DNA of 64,000 nt from positions 62,001-126,000 of the forward strand of contig JAFSRP010000061.1 of assembly GCA_017446045.1 (NCBI GenBank), in the 5' to 3' direction. Shown here one piece after another: positions 26,536 to 35,405 of this stretch. Below the pieces are notes generated by a model that saw nothing but the letters and a program-made list of their open reading frames with translations, was not told the DNA's origin and ran no database searches. A program made the position numbers and the translations under genes. Each line of letters starts with the position of its first letter. The stretch's first letter is position 1. This DNA is from Lachnospiraceae bacterium (GTDB taxonomy: Bacteria > Bacillota > Clostridia > Lachnospirales > Lachnospiraceae).

Positions 26536-27142
26536 TTCGATCATACTGATACTGTTTGCCGCGGGCTTCATCGGGGCGATCGTGTATATCCGTCTCAGGA
26601 TCTGGCGGATCAGTAAGAGCCTTTTCGGGACAAGCAGCCTGGCCGAGGGACTCAAGAAGGCCAAACAGGAAGCAGAGTCCGCACCCAAGAGCCTGTCAGG
26701 CATGACCAGGCTCCTGCTCCCGCGGATCCAGGAAGATTTCCCGGCATTTAACTGGGAGGAGTACCGGCAGAAAGTCCGTACGGATGTCCGCAGCTGTATC
26801 GCTGATAAACACGATAAGCCGCAGGAGATCGAACTGCACGAGACAGAGATCTCCGATTACCGCAACAGTGAAGGCACCTGCTATATCCGCTGCCAGACTT
26901 CGGCGGGGTACCGCACCGATGCGGGAAACTGGATCGAAAAGAAATTCGAGACAGACCTCGTCTATATCCAGGATGTCAGCAAACTTCCGCCGACCCAGAC
27001 AGGCATCGGTCTCAATTGTCCGAACTGCGGAGCACCTATTCAGACACTGGGCGTCAAGATCTGCCCCTTCTGCGGTACCGGTATTACGGAGCTTAACATC
27101 CGGGTCTGGAAGGTCACGGGGACTAGGGAACTCGGAAAGTAA
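26519..27142 (+). CDS. Membrane-anchored protein with C-terminal zinc ribbon
   Basis: 207 residues, not assigned to a named family. One membrane segment near the N-terminus ([17 protein letters not shown]), a basic/amphipathic stretch, then a soluble domain ([20 protein letters not shown] onward) that slightly resembles Tim44-like domains, and a zinc ribbon CPNCG...CPFCG at about 171-190. It overlaps deoC by 17 bases, with AAGGAAG inside deoC as ribosome binding site, so it belongs to the nucleoside operon. Its job there is unknown. A terminator follows. Confidence 0.75.
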   Translation: MGLNINSIILILFAAGFIGAIVYIRLRIWRISKSLFGTSSLAEGLKKAKQEAESAPKSLSGMTRLLLPRIQEDFPAFNWEEYRQKVRTDVRSCIADKHDKPQEIELHETEISDYRNSEGTCYIRCQTSAGYRTDAGNWIEKKFETDLVYIQDVSKLPPTQTGIGLNCPNCGAPIQTLGVKICPFCGTGITELNIRVWKVTGTRELGK

Positions 27143-27176
27143 CACCGCATACAATCTGTCTGTAAGTCAAAGAGAG

Positions 27177-27240
27177 AAAAGCTGCGATCTGTATCCTGCC
27201 TGTTATAAGGCTCTTTCGGGATACAGACCGCAGCTTTTTA
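27177..27240. terminator. Bidirectional terminator between the nucleoside operon and copA
   Basis: AAAAGCTGCGATCTGTATCC (27177-27196) pairs with GGATACAGACCGCAGCTTTT (27219-27238) except for one A-C mismatch. T-rich tails exist on both strands. Confidence 0.9.
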
Positions 27241-27269
27241 TCGTGCTGATATATACGTGTTTCCGCTGA

Positions 27270-27482
27270 TCAGGCGATGCCGGTGACCGTATAATCCTTG
27301 TCTTCGACAGCCTTCTTAAGCGTGTCATCGGATACATCACCGGTGAGGGTGACTACCGCGGTACCCGCCTCGTGGCTGACAACTGCCTCCGATACACCGT
27401 CCAGCGCTTCCAGGGCGCCCTTTACGGTCTTCTCGCAGTGCTTGCACATCATGCCTTCAATATTGATCGTCTTGCTTGCCAT
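27270..27482 (-). CDS. copZ: CopZ-like copper chaperone by internal initiation inside copA
   Basis: An in-frame ATG at 27482 is preceded, nine bases upstream, by AAAGGAG (27492-27498 on the minus strand), as good a site as the operon's other starts. It would yield a 70-residue heavy-metal-associated protein beginning MASKTINIEGMMCKHC, the length and form of CopZ. The same residues are also the C-terminus of CopA. Whether both products are made, or the fusion arose by loss of a copA stop codon, is not shown by the sequence. Confidence 0.55.
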   Translation of the reverse strand: MASKTINIEGMMCKHCEKTVKGALEALDGVSEAVVSHEAGTAVVTLTGDVSDDTLKKAVEDKDYTVTGIA

Positions 27483-29885
27483 AGTTTCATTCTCCTTTGT
27501 ATCTGATTTCATTGTATTGCTGATGCCGGAAGCACCGGCGTTTTCCATTCTATCGTTCCCGAGCAGACGACCGGACGGACCGACCGCCACCGGGTTCTTC
27601 AGAGGCTTGTCCTTCGACGGATCATGCATCCTGAAGAGGTTCAGGCGAAGGGCGTTGGAGACCACGAAGAAGCTGGAAAGGCTCATGGCAGCTGCACCGA
27701 ACATGGGGTTCAGGGCCCAGCCGAAGAGCTTGATAAAGCAGCCTGCCGCCAGGGGGATGCCGCAAACGTTATAGAAGAATGCCCAGAAAAGATTCTGATA
27801 GATATTGGTGAGTGTCGCGCGGCTGAGACGGATCGCCGCCGGCACATCGCTCAGGCGGCTCTTCATAAGAACAACGTCCGCAGCGTCGATGGCTACATCC
27901 GTTCCGGCACCGATCGCGATGCCGATGTCGGCACTGGTAAGTGCCGGAGCGTCATTGATGCCGTCTCCGACCATGGCGACCTTGCCGAATTCCTTGAGGC
28001 GGCTGATGACGGCTTCCTTGCCGTCCGGCAGCACACCTGCCACGACTTCGCTGACACCGACCTGGCGGCCGATCGCGTTGGCTGTGCGCTCGTTGTCGCC
28101 TGTGAGCATGACCACGTGGATGCCCATGTTCTTAAGCTGCTGCACAGCCTCCGGGCTTTCCGGCTTGATGACGTCCGCCACGCCGATGATACCGAGGAGC
28201 TTACCGTCCTTCGCAAAGAGAAGAGGAGTCTTACCGTCTTCTGCAAGCCTTGCGCCCGTTTCGGCCAGGGCAGGAGTAATACCGACCTGTCCGGTGATGT
28301 ATTTCTGGGAGCCTCCCAACAGCTTCACGCCGTTTAAAACAGCGGTGAGGCCGTTTCCGGGAAGCGCCGCGAAATCCGTGACTTCAGGTACAGTAAGATC
28401 CTTTTCATTTCCGTATTCGATGATGGCACGGGCCAGCGGATGCTCGGACTTCATCTCCAGGGCATAGGCGCTGAGGAGAAGTTCGTCTTCACTGATGCCT
28501 TCTGCCGGCAGGATGTCGGTCACTTTTGGCTCACCGCTGGTGATGGTGCCCGTCTTATCCATGACGACGATCTGCGAGCGTCCGGTCTCCTCCAGGGAAA
28601 CTGCAGTCTTGAACATGACGCCGTTCTTCGCGCCGAGGCCATTGCCCACCATGATAGCCACAGGGGTCGCAAGGCCCAGGGCACAGGGACAGCTGATGAC
28701 CAGGACAGAGATACCGCGCGCCAGGGCATAGCCGAAATCCTTTCCGAGAAAGAGCCAGACAGCAGTAGTGACAAGCGCGATACAGATGACGGCGGGTACG
28801 AAGACGCCTGCGACCTTATCCGCGATCTTGGCGATGGGAGCTTTGGTTGCGGCCGCATCGCTGACCATACGGATGATCTGGGACAGGGTCGTGTCTTCAC
28901 CGACTCTGGTGGCCTGGCACTTTAAGAATCCGGACTGGTTGATGGTGGCGGCACTTACACTGTCACCCGCAGCCTTGTCGACCGGGATGCTCTCTCCGGT
29001 AAGGGCAGCTTCGTTTACTGCGGAATTTCCTTCAAGGACCACACCGTCGACCGGGATGTTCTCACCGGGGCGTACCACGAAAGTCTCGCCTTTCATAAGC
29101 TGTTCAATGGGAATTTCTATTTCCGCACCGTCCCGGATGACGACGGCGGTCTTGGGTGCCAGCTTCATCAGGCCTTTCAGGGCATCGGTGGTACGGCCCT
29201 TGGAACGGGCTTCGAGCATCTTGCCTACTGTGATCAGGGTGAGGATCATGGCGGCGGATTCAAAGTAAAACTCGTCCATGAATCCCATGGCAGCCATACT
29301 GTCGCCCTTAACCACAGCGTCGGACATCAGGAAGAGAGCAAAGGTGCTGTAGATAAAAGCGGCTGCCGCTCCGAGGGCGACCAGGGTATCCATATTGGGG
29401 GCTCCGTGGAAGAGACTCTTAAAGCCGCTGATAAAGAAGCGCTGGTTGATGACCATGATGATGGCTGCGAGCAGAAGCTGCACGAGACCCATGGCAACGT
29501 GGTTTCCGTCGAACCAGGGCGGCAGCGGCCAGCCCCACATCATGTGCCCCATGGAAAAATACATGAGGACGCACAGGAAACCGACAGAAGCAGCCAGGCG
29601 CTTTTTCAGAAGCGGGGTCTCCTTATCCTTTAATGCTTCCTCCTCAGCTGCAAGGCGCGCGGAAGCACCGGCGGCGTTCGATTCCGCCATCATGGGTTTC
29701 GCGCCATAACCGGCATTTTCCACAGCTGAGATGATATCCGCGGGGTCATAGCTTCCCTCTACACCCATGGAATTTGTGAGCAGGCTGACGGCGCAGCTGG
29801 TCACGCCGGGCACTTTGGAAACGGCCTTTTCCACGCGTGCCTGGCATGCGGCACAGGTCATTCCGCTGACGGCATATTGTTCCAT
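27270..29885 (-). CDS. copA: Copper-exporting P1B-ATPase with C-terminal CopZ-like domain
   Basis: 871 residues. It would pump Cu(I) out of the cytoplasm. In order: an N-terminal heavy-metal domain with GMTCAAC (8-14), six core membrane helices plus the two extra P1B helices, the metal-binding CPC near residue 399, the phosphorylated Asp in DKTGTIT near 442, an HP motif (SEHPLA) and GDGINDAP. The ATPase proper ends around NALRLNLFRMHD; after a linker of about 60 residues a second heavy-metal domain with GMMCKHC (about 811-817) is fused. CopA proteins rarely carry such a domain at the C-terminus. An internal ribosome binding site and ATG in frame would also yield that domain alone. It is downstream of csoR in the same operon. 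Confidence 0.95.
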   Translation of the reverse strand: MEQYAVSGMTCAACQARVEKAVSKVPGVTSCAVSLLTNSMGVEGSYDPADIISAVENAGYGAKPMMAESNAAGASARLAAEEEALKDKETPLLKKRLAASVGFLCVLMYFSMGHMMWGWPLPPWFDGNHVAMGLVQLLLAAIIMVINQRFFISGFKSLFHGAPNMDTLVALGAAAAFIYSTFALFLMSDAVVKGDSMAAMGFMDEFYFESAAMILTLITVGKMLEARSKGRTTDALKGLMKLAPKTAVVIRDGAEIEIPIEQLMKGETFVVRPGENIPVDGVVLEGNSAVNEAALTGESIPVDKAAGDSVSAATINQSGFLKCQATRVGEDTTLSQIIRMVSDAAATKAPIAKIADKVAGVFVPAVICIALVTTAVWLFLGKDFGYALARGISVLVISCPCALGLATPVAIMVGNGLGAKNGVMFKTAVSLEETGRSQIVVMDKTGTITSGEPKVTDILPAEGISEDELLLSAYALEMKSEHPLARAIIEYGNEKDLTVPEVTDFAALPGNGLTAVLNGVKLLGGSQKYITGQVGITPALAETGARLAEDGKTPLLFAKDGKLLGIIGVADVIKPESPEAVQQLKNMGIHVVMLTGDNERTANAIGRQVGVSEVVAGVLPDGKEAVISRLKEFGKVAMVGDGINDAPALTSADIGIAIGAGTDVAIDAADVVLMKSRLSDVPAAIRLSRATLTNIYQNLFWAFFYNVCGIPLAAGCFIKLFGWALNPMFGAAAMSLSSFFVVSNALRLNLFRMHDPSKDKPLKNPVAVGPSGRLLGNDRMENAGASGISNTMKSDTKENETMASKTINIEGMMCKHCEKTVKGALEALDGVSEAVVSHEAGTAVVTLTGDVSDDTLKKAVEDKDYTVTGIA

Positions 29886-29957
29886 ACTGGTTCTCCTTTA
29901 TTTACAGGTATATAGTTAAGCGGCAGTAAACGGATGCTCCGTTTAAGCTCACCGCGC

Positions 29958-30293
29958 TTACTTCATCATCTTCGGCAAAAAAGCGATCAGCTCATCGATC
30001 TTTACTTCACTGCCATTCTTGACGTCATCCTCCACACAGGATTTGATATGATTGGCAAGCAGTACCTTGGAAAAACTGTTCAGTGCCGAGGTGGCTGCTG
30101 CTACCTGTGTCAGGATATCTATGCAGTAGGCGTCCTTGTCCAGCATTCCTTTGATGCCGCGGATCTGGCCTTCCACACGGTTCAGGCGCTTCACAAGATC
30201 CTTGTATTCCTCCGGGGAACGTTCCTTGTGACGGCAGCAGTCACAGCCGGATGCGCTGTTTTCGCCGATCTCTCTGATCTCTATATCTGACAT
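29958..30293 (-). CDS. csoR: CsoR-type copper-sensing repressor
   Basis: 111 residues from the ATG at 30293 (AAAGGAGG upstream; the longer frame to 30350 runs through the promoter). All-helical DUF156/CsoR family. The Cu(I) ligands of CsoR are in place: Cys57 (YCIDIL), His82 and Cys86 (HIKSC), which argues for copper rather than formaldehyde (FrmR) or nickel. An additional CDCC motif is at residues 17-20. Neighbours: copA follows after 72 bp, and a palindrome lies in its own promoter, so it most likely represses csoR-copA until copper binds. Confidence 0.93.
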   Translation of the reverse strand: MSDIEIREIGENSASGCDCCRHKERSPEEYKDLVKRLNRVEGQIRGIKGMLDKDAYCIDILTQVAAATSALNSFSKVLLANHIKSCVEDDVKNGSEVKIDELIAFLPKMMK

Positions 30294-30315
30294 GGCTTTT
30301 GCCTCCTTTATTGCC

Positions 30316-30344
30316 ATTATATACCCCCATGGGGTATATTGCAA
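30316..30344 (-). promoter_or_regulatory. csoR-copA promoter with CsoR operator
   Basis: TTGCAA (30339-30344), 17 bp, TATAAT (30316-30321) on the minus strand. The inverted repeat ATATACCCC-CAT-GGGGTATAT (30319-30339) fills the spacer. Its G/C-tract centre flanked by TATA matches the known CsoR operator type. Confidence 0.85.
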
Positions 30345-30375
30345 GCACATATTTTCGATCCGGGAAGATGATCTA

Positions 30376-30384
30376 TGGTATAAT
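30376..30384 (+). promoter_or_regulatory. Extended -10 promoter of mutY, giving a leaderless mRNA
   Basis: TATGGTATAAT ends at 30384, only six bases before the mutY ATG at 30391. Transcription would start at or next to the start codon. Confidence 0.7.
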
Positions 30385-30390
30385 ACCTCT

Positions 30391-31557
30391 ATGGAGAATC
30401 AAATTCACGTAAAAGAACGGTCCTGCGGGGCGCCGGATCTCGGCGCGCTTCTTGACTGGTATGAGAAAAACCGGCGTATCCTGCCGTGGCGTGAAGATCC
30501 CACGCCTTACCATGTGTGGCTTTCGGAGATCATGCTGCAGCAGACACGGGTGGAAGCGGTCAGGGGATACTATCTGCGCTTCCTGGAAACACTGCCGGAC
30601 ATCGCTTCCCTGGCTGCCGCAAAAGAAGATGTGTATCTGAAGCTCTGGGAAGGACTGGGTTACTATTCGAGAGTACGGAATCTCCACAAAGGCGCAGCCA
30701 CCGTCATGGAAGAATACAGCGGGGAGCTGCCGCATACAGCGGCAGAGCTTTGCAGTATCCCCGGAATCGGGCCGTATACGGCTGCAGCCATCGCATCGAT
30801 CGCTTTCGGAGAATGTGTTCCTGCGATCGACGGAAACCTTCTGCGGGTATTTGCCCGGCTGACGGCGTACGGGAAGGATATTAAGTCAGAATCGGCGAAA
30901 AAGGCAGCCCGGGCATATTACCTTGCCGCCATGCAGGGACTTTCTCCGGAAGAAAGCCATGCCGCGGGGATCAGCCGTTACGGTGATGTGAACCAGGCAC
31001 TGATGGATCTGGGCGCTGCGGTATGTCTCCCGAATGCGCAGCCGCTTTGCGGACAATGTCCATTCCGGGATCACTGCGCTGCCCATGCAAAGGGCGCGGA
31101 AACAGCATTCCCGGTCATGCCGGAGAAAAAAGCGCGGAAAGTAGAAGACCGGACGGTATTTCTGATCCATGACGCCGACCGGATCGCGCTCCGGAAACGG
31201 CCCGCGAAGGGCTTGCTGGCAGGGCTGTATGAGTACCCCAATACGGACGGATCACTGACGGAGCAGGAAGCGATCGCATATGTGCGCAGACTTGGTTTTT
31301 CACCGCTGCACATACGCCGCCTGCCCGATTCGAAGCATCTGTTTACACATAAGGAGTGGCATCTGCGCGGATATGAGATCCTCGCAGACGAACTGGAGGA
31401 GTACAGACCCGGGAGCGAAGAGCCGGGAAGCATCTTTCTTGCGGCGATACCCGAGATACGGGATACCTGGTCGGTGCCGTCGGCATTTGCCGCATATACG
31501 GACCGGATCCTGGGAGAACCGGCAGACGGAGGAGGAAACAGGGGGAGAAAACGATGA
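30391..31557 (+). CDS. mutY: A/G-specific adenine DNA glycosylase
   Basis: 388 residues. MutY removes adenine mispaired with 8-oxoguanine. Catalytic Glu46 (WLSEIMLQQT), the helix-hairpin-helix IPGIGPYTAAA and Asp147 (AIDGNLLR) are present, and the iron-sulfur cluster ligands are Cys212, Cys220, Cys223 and Cys229. The C-terminal third is the NUDIX-like domain that reads 8-oxoguanine. The start is at the ATG at 30391: the frame is open further upstream but crosses the csoR start and the promoter. There is no ribosome binding site, in keeping with a leaderless mRNA. The stop overlaps msrA (ATGA), grouping two oxidative-damage repair genes. Confidence 0.96.
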   Translation: MENQIHVKERSCGAPDLGALLDWYEKNRRILPWREDPTPYHVWLSEIMLQQTRVEAVRGYYLRFLETLPDIASLAAAKEDVYLKLWEGLGYYSRVRNLHKGAATVMEEYSGELPHTAAELCSIPGIGPYTAAAIASIAFGECVPAIDGNLLRVFARLTAYGKDIKSESAKKAARAYYLAAMQGLSPEESHAAGISRYGDVNQALMDLGAAVCLPNAQPLCGQCPFRDHCAAHAKGAETAFPVMPEKKARKVEDRTVFLIHDADRIALRKRPAKGLLAGLYEYPNTDGSLTEQEAIAYVRRLGFSPLHIRRLPDSKHLFTHKEWHLRGYEILADELEEYRPGSEEPGSIFLAAIPEIRDTWSVPSAFAAYTDRILGEPADGGGNRGRKR

Positions 31558-32090
31558 AAACGATCTATCTGGCGGGAGGATGCTTCTGGGGCGTCCAGAA
31601 ATTCTTCGATCAGTTTGAAGGCGTGCTGCATACGGAGACAGGGTATGCCAACGGGCCGGAGCATGGATCCGTGTCTTCGAAAGAAGCAGACGGCTGTCCC
31701 TCCTATGAAGAGGTCTGCCGTGGCAGCGGCCATGCGGAGACTGTACGTATTGATTTCGATGAGACGAAGATCAGCCTGACAAAGCTCCTCGAATATTACT
31801 TTATGATCATTGATCCGACATCCTACAACAGGCAGGGTGCTGATGAAGGGATCCAGTACCGGACAGGGATATATTATGAGGATGAGAGCCTTCTGGCTGA
31901 GGCGCAGGCCTTCTACGACCGGAAGGAAGCGGAGGAGATGGCGTGCAGCTATGAACCGCTGGCAGTCGAGCTGATGCCGCTCAAAAACTTCTTTCCGGCG
32001 GAAGAATACCATCAGAAATATCTGGATAAAAATCCGCGCGGCTACTGCCACATTCCACGAAGGATGATGGACATGAAGGGTCATTCATAA
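31554..32090 (+). CDS. msrA: Peptide methionine-S-sulfoxide reductase
   Basis: 178 residues. MsrA reduces methionine-S-sulfoxide in proteins. The catalytic Cys10 lies in GCFWG, the fold's GYANG and RTGIYYEDE segments are present and the C-terminus carries FFPAEEYHQKYLDKNP. It overlaps mutY by four bases. No MsrB domain is attached and none is found nearby. The tail contains Cys residues only at CSYE and YCHI; the latter may be a resolving cysteine. Confidence 0.96.
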   Translation: MKTIYLAGGCFWGVQKFFDQFEGVLHTETGYANGPEHGSVSSKEADGCPSYEEVCRGSGHAETVRIDFDETKISLTKLLEYYFMIIDPTSYNRQGADEGIQYRTGIYYEDESLLAEAQAFYDRKEAEEMACSYEPLAVELMPLKNFFPAEEYHQKYLDKNPRGYCHIPRRMMDMKGHS

Positions 32091-32137
32091 GGTCTGAAGA
32101 CCGGAAACACTCATAGAAAGAAACGGGGACAGAAACG

Positions 32138-32497
32138 ATGTTATTTGAGAAGAAAGTGACGATCTACAAGAAAAAAGACAGAGAGACCTGGGAGCAGATC
32201 AGGGATGTGCTGAAAGCCGGCGGGCTCAAAGGTATCAGTGCAAGCCACTACGCGCAGGATGTCGTTAGGGCAGGCGGATGCGGCGCGAAGCTCGACCCCA
32301 GAGACTTTGGGGCAAAGGGTAAGGCAGACCATGATATTTATTATATCAAGGTCCGGGAAGCGGATGCAGACAGAGCCCGGGAACTGATCCTCCAGAACGG
32401 ACTTGTCGCGGAAGTGAAAAGCTCTGAAGAGCTCATGCAGGACGCCTCCCTGCGCGCAAGGGCAGCGCAGCAGGAGGACCGGGGCGGGCTGCTGTAA
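32138..32497 (+). CDS. Small conserved-looking protein of unknown function
   Basis: 119 residues, soluble, no signal peptide. The N-terminal half alternates strand and helix (KVTIYKKKDRETWEQIRDVLKAGG), the middle contains GCGAKLDPRDFGAKGKADHDIYYIKV and the C-terminus is helical and charged. The shape is that of a small ferredoxin-like (DUF2007-like) domain, but I cannot place it in a family. The ribosome binding site is weak (GGGGACAG). It is 47 bp behind msrA and probably in the same transcript. Confidence 0.6.
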   Translation: MLFEKKVTIYKKKDRETWEQIRDVLKAGGLKGISASHYAQDVVRAGGCGAKLDPRDFGAKGKADHDIYYIKVREADADRARELILQNGLVAEVKSSEELMQDASLRARAAQQEDRGGLL

Positions 32498-32566
32498 GCG
32501 GCTCACCTCTTTCCGAGGATCTTCCCGCCAGCGCAGTGTATCCGTTCTTCTTCCGGACTGTATCGG

Positions 32567-34396
32567 TCAGCTGCCGCTTTCCCGGAGCACCATCTGCAGG
32601 AGGTCAGCCACACTGCCGGAAAACTGCTGTAGGCTGAAGACGCGGATATACTCCTTGCCATAGATACGGTATACATTTTCAAGGTGCGAAGCGGATCCGT
32701 GGAACACCGCAGCGGTACGCACCCCGTCAGCACGCAGGGATTTTACGGCAGCTGCCGCGTCTTCGACAGCGGCAGCGCCTTCATAGTTTTTGCCGAAAGA
32801 AGAGCCTGCCACGGTATCGTTGGGACTTGCATCTGTCAGGATCAGCAGCAGGCGGAGATCATCCGCAGGCTGCCGGTCTTTTTCGTTATAAAGGTAATGC
32901 ATCGCCTTGAGAGCCAGACCGTCGCGATTCCAGCCGCCTGCATAGTAATGCAGGATCCCGTTACAGTCGGTATCATCAGGTCCTTTAAGTTCTTCGAGGA
33001 CTGTAAATCCCCGCAGGCTGCGGAAGGCTGTCACGGAGACCGGCACATGGTTCTGCAGGAGACTCCTGGCGATCATGTAGCCTTCGGATGCGATGCGCTC
33101 CTGGGAATTCATACGGGATTGGGAGGCATCGAGCAGGATATCCACTCTGAGATGCATTTCCCGAACGTCGCCTTCCCGCACAAAGACAAGAGGATCATGC
33201 AGCAGGCTGATGCGGTAGGCTTTTTCCGGGACGAGGTGCCCGGTCCTGCCGTTTTCGGGAAGTCCCCGGGAGAAGGAAGAGAGCAGAACTTCCAGCTCTG
33301 AGGAGAGCTTTTTAATACTTTCATTGATCATCATCCGGTGTTCCTGCAGGAAACGCCGGTTGTTTTTATACTGGATCTGCATTCGCTGCAGGGTATCGGC
33401 GATCTCCGGATCCGGATGATGCGGCCGCTCTTCCCGGGCACCGTCAGACAAGGCCATGCCAAAACGGGCGTTCCCCGCCTGTTTCGCTGCGGCATTTACG
33501 AACCAGAGCCGGCAGCCGGTATCATTGCCCGTGCAAAGAAGAGACTCTGCCTGCTGCAGCTCGGTCTCTGTAAAGCGGCAGGGTCCGAAGAGAGATTCGA
33601 TGTATGCCCGGTTTTCGGCATCCAGCTTTTCGCTGTGCTGCGGTGCCCTGCGTCCCTCCCAGCGGACGGCGACGGCATTGGCGGGATCCCCCAGGCCGCT
33701 GCCGGTACGGATCAGCAGGATGTCCTTCTGACGGTAATCCTGGGAGGCAAGCCGGCTGTACCAGGCTTTCCATCCGCGCAGTTCTTTCTTTATACGGGGA
33801 TCCGCGACAGGATCATACCGGAAGTATTCCTGCAGGAAAACACGCATGATCCGGATCACGTGCTCGGTATCAGCGCTTTTGGAAGGGACGTCCATACCGG
33901 CTGTATTGTTTGAGGAGAAGCGCAGTGTCTCCGACATACGTTTTTCCCTGGTATTCAGCAGGGGAAGGTGCCGGCCGGTGACTTCTGCCCAGCGTGTCTG
34001 CTGCTGGCGGTAGACCGGCATGCTCTGCATGGTCATCTGCTGCTCGGAAAGTGTCTGCTGGATCTTAAAGAACTCCTCGCCGCGCAGTTTTCGCATGTTT
34101 GCCAGCGCGGGGCGTTCCGGAAGTTCCCGCTCATATACAAAATCTTCTATGCCAAGCCAGAGGAATTCATCGAATTCCCCGGCTTTCGGGTGCGCCGCGT
34201 AAGACGAAAAAAAGGCTGCGATCTCTGTAAGATCCAGCCATTTGTCAGTAAGACCGATAATGGTATTGAAATAATCGTCTGCCTGTCCGTTGGAATGGAA
34301 TGCCATAAAGCACGGGTCGAAATCATAGCGGCCCGCCGCATTCCAGATGATATTGAGCGCCCGTCGGGACGCTTTTTCATAATGATGTTTGATCAT
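32567..34396 (-). CDS. Large VWA domain protein (NorD-like)
   Basis: 609 residues, cytoplasmic. The last 200 residues are a von Willebrand A domain: LRVDILLDASQSR holds the metal-site DxSxS, and LLILTDASPND the later Asp. The N-terminal 400 residues have no recognised domain; two Gln/Met-rich helical parts (TLSEQQMTMQSMPVYRQQQ and LQRMQIQYKNNRRFLQEHR) look like coiled coil. The overall plan, a long helical region followed by a C-terminal VWA, is that of NorD/CbbO proteins, which act with a MoxR-class ATPase to insert metal into or activate an enzyme. That ATPase is the gene before it (44 bp upstream). GGAG lies 12 bases before the ATG. Confidence 0.8.
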   Translation of the reverse strand: MIKHHYEKASRRALNIIWNAAGRYDFDPCFMAFHSNGQADDYFNTIIGLTDKWLDLTEIAAFFSSYAAHPKAGEFDEFLWLGIEDFVYERELPERPALANMRKLRGEEFFKIQQTLSEQQMTMQSMPVYRQQQTRWAEVTGRHLPLLNTREKRMSETLRFSSNNTAGMDVPSKSADTEHVIRIMRVFLQEYFRYDPVADPRIKKELRGWKAWYSRLASQDYRQKDILLIRTGSGLGDPANAVAVRWEGRRAPQHSEKLDAENRAYIESLFGPCRFTETELQQAESLLCTGNDTGCRLWFVNAAAKQAGNARFGMALSDGAREERPHHPDPEIADTLQRMQIQYKNNRRFLQEHRMMINESIKKLSSELEVLLSSFSRGLPENGRTGHLVPEKAYRISLLHDPLVFVREGDVREMHLRVDILLDASQSRMNSQERIASEGYMIARSLLQNHVPVSVTAFRSLRGFTVLEELKGPDDTDCNGILHYYAGGWNRDGLALKAMHYLYNEKDRQPADDLRLLLILTDASPNDTVAGSSFGKNYEGAAAVEDAAAAVKSLRADGVRTAAVFHGSASHLENVYRIYGKEYIRVFSLQQFSGSVADLLQMVLRESGS

Positions 34397-34440
34397 TTGA
34401 TCAGTCAGCTCCGGACAGTCAGATGAGCGAGTTACACCGG

Positions 34441-35370
34441 TCAGTCGAAGATCTCGCTGCTGCTCAGATCATGCGGGATCCGCGCATTGACGACATCACG
34501 GATCAATGTGCGCTCATAGCTGTCAAAGGTTTTATTGATCAGACACATTTCCAGAGCGTCTCCGGCATCCAGGCCCTGTTCGGTCAGCTTCAGCGCGTCC
34601 AGAAGACCGCGAAGGTCCAAAGCGCGCTCTGAGATCTCGGCGCTCTGTGCCTTCTTATCGATCTCGATGAAAAGACGCACGAACTGGGTGCGGATCTTCT
34701 CGCGCATCTTCGGGAAACGGGCCGCCAGAAGGCGTTCCAGGTCGGCATCGGAGATAGACGGCATCTGGAGTATGGCGAAACGGGAGCTCAGTGCCTCGTT
34801 GAGATCACGGGTACCGGCATAACCGTAGTTCATCGTCCCGATAAAACGGGCAGCAGGATGCACATCGATCTTTTCATAACCCGGTACATCGATCATGCGG
34901 CGATGGTCAAGGGTGGAGTGCAGGACGGCGAGCGCTTCGTTGCGTGCCATATTGACCTCATCCAGGATGCCGAATCCCCCCTCCTTTGCACAGAGCCAGA
35001 CCGGACCGGGACGGAAAACGACTTTATTTCCGTCATAAGAATCAGCCCCGATCAGCCAGGAAGCATCCATGTTGATGTGGAAGGAAATATTCCAGGCGGG
35101 GCGCCGGAAACACGCAGCCAGGTCATCAGCCAGGACGTTCTTGCCCGTCGCCTTGGGACCGCAGAGCAGAAGGTTCTTTCCGGCAAGCACTGCGGCGAGA
35201 GCTTTTTCCCAGACTTCCCGTCCGTAATAGAGATAATCCGCTTCCGGGATACGCCCTTTCAGCTTCTCCTCAGAACCGGCGAGAGAAAACTCCGCGCGGA
35301 ACTGCCGGACCCCGTCGAGAAGGACCGGGTCGACTTTTTCATCTTTCAGGAATTCAATAATATCTGACAT
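34441..35370 (-). CDS. MoxR/CbbQ-like AAA+ ATPase
   Basis: 309 residues, a compact AAA_5-type ATPase. Walker A is GPKATGKN (71-78): the usual Thr/Ser after the lysine is Asn, so Mg binding at that position would be altered unless this is normal for the subgroup. Walker B is GILDEVNMA, sensor 1 is FIGTMNYGY and an arginine finger candidate is in LSSRFAILQM. It sits between the membrane protein and the VWA gene in a three-gene minus-strand unit. Compared with the ATPase at 12962 it lacks the long helical tail, and the two share only the family motifs, so they are different branches. Confidence 0.87.
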   Translation of the reverse strand: MSDIIEFLKDEKVDPVLLDGVRQFRAEFSLAGSEEKLKGRIPEADYLYYGREVWEKALAAVLAGKNLLLCGPKATGKNVLADDLAACFRRPAWNISFHINMDASWLIGADSYDGNKVVFRPGPVWLCAKEGGFGILDEVNMARNEALAVLHSTLDHRRMIDVPGYEKIDVHPAARFIGTMNYGYAGTRDLNEALSSRFAILQMPSISDADLERLLAARFPKMREKIRTQFVRLFIEIDKKAQSAEISERALDLRGLLDALKLTEQGLDAGDALEMCLINKTFDSYERTLIRDVVNARIPHDLSSSEIFD

Positions 35371-35405
35371 AATACACTTCCTGTCTCAGGCTTGTGTCTG
35401 TGTTT

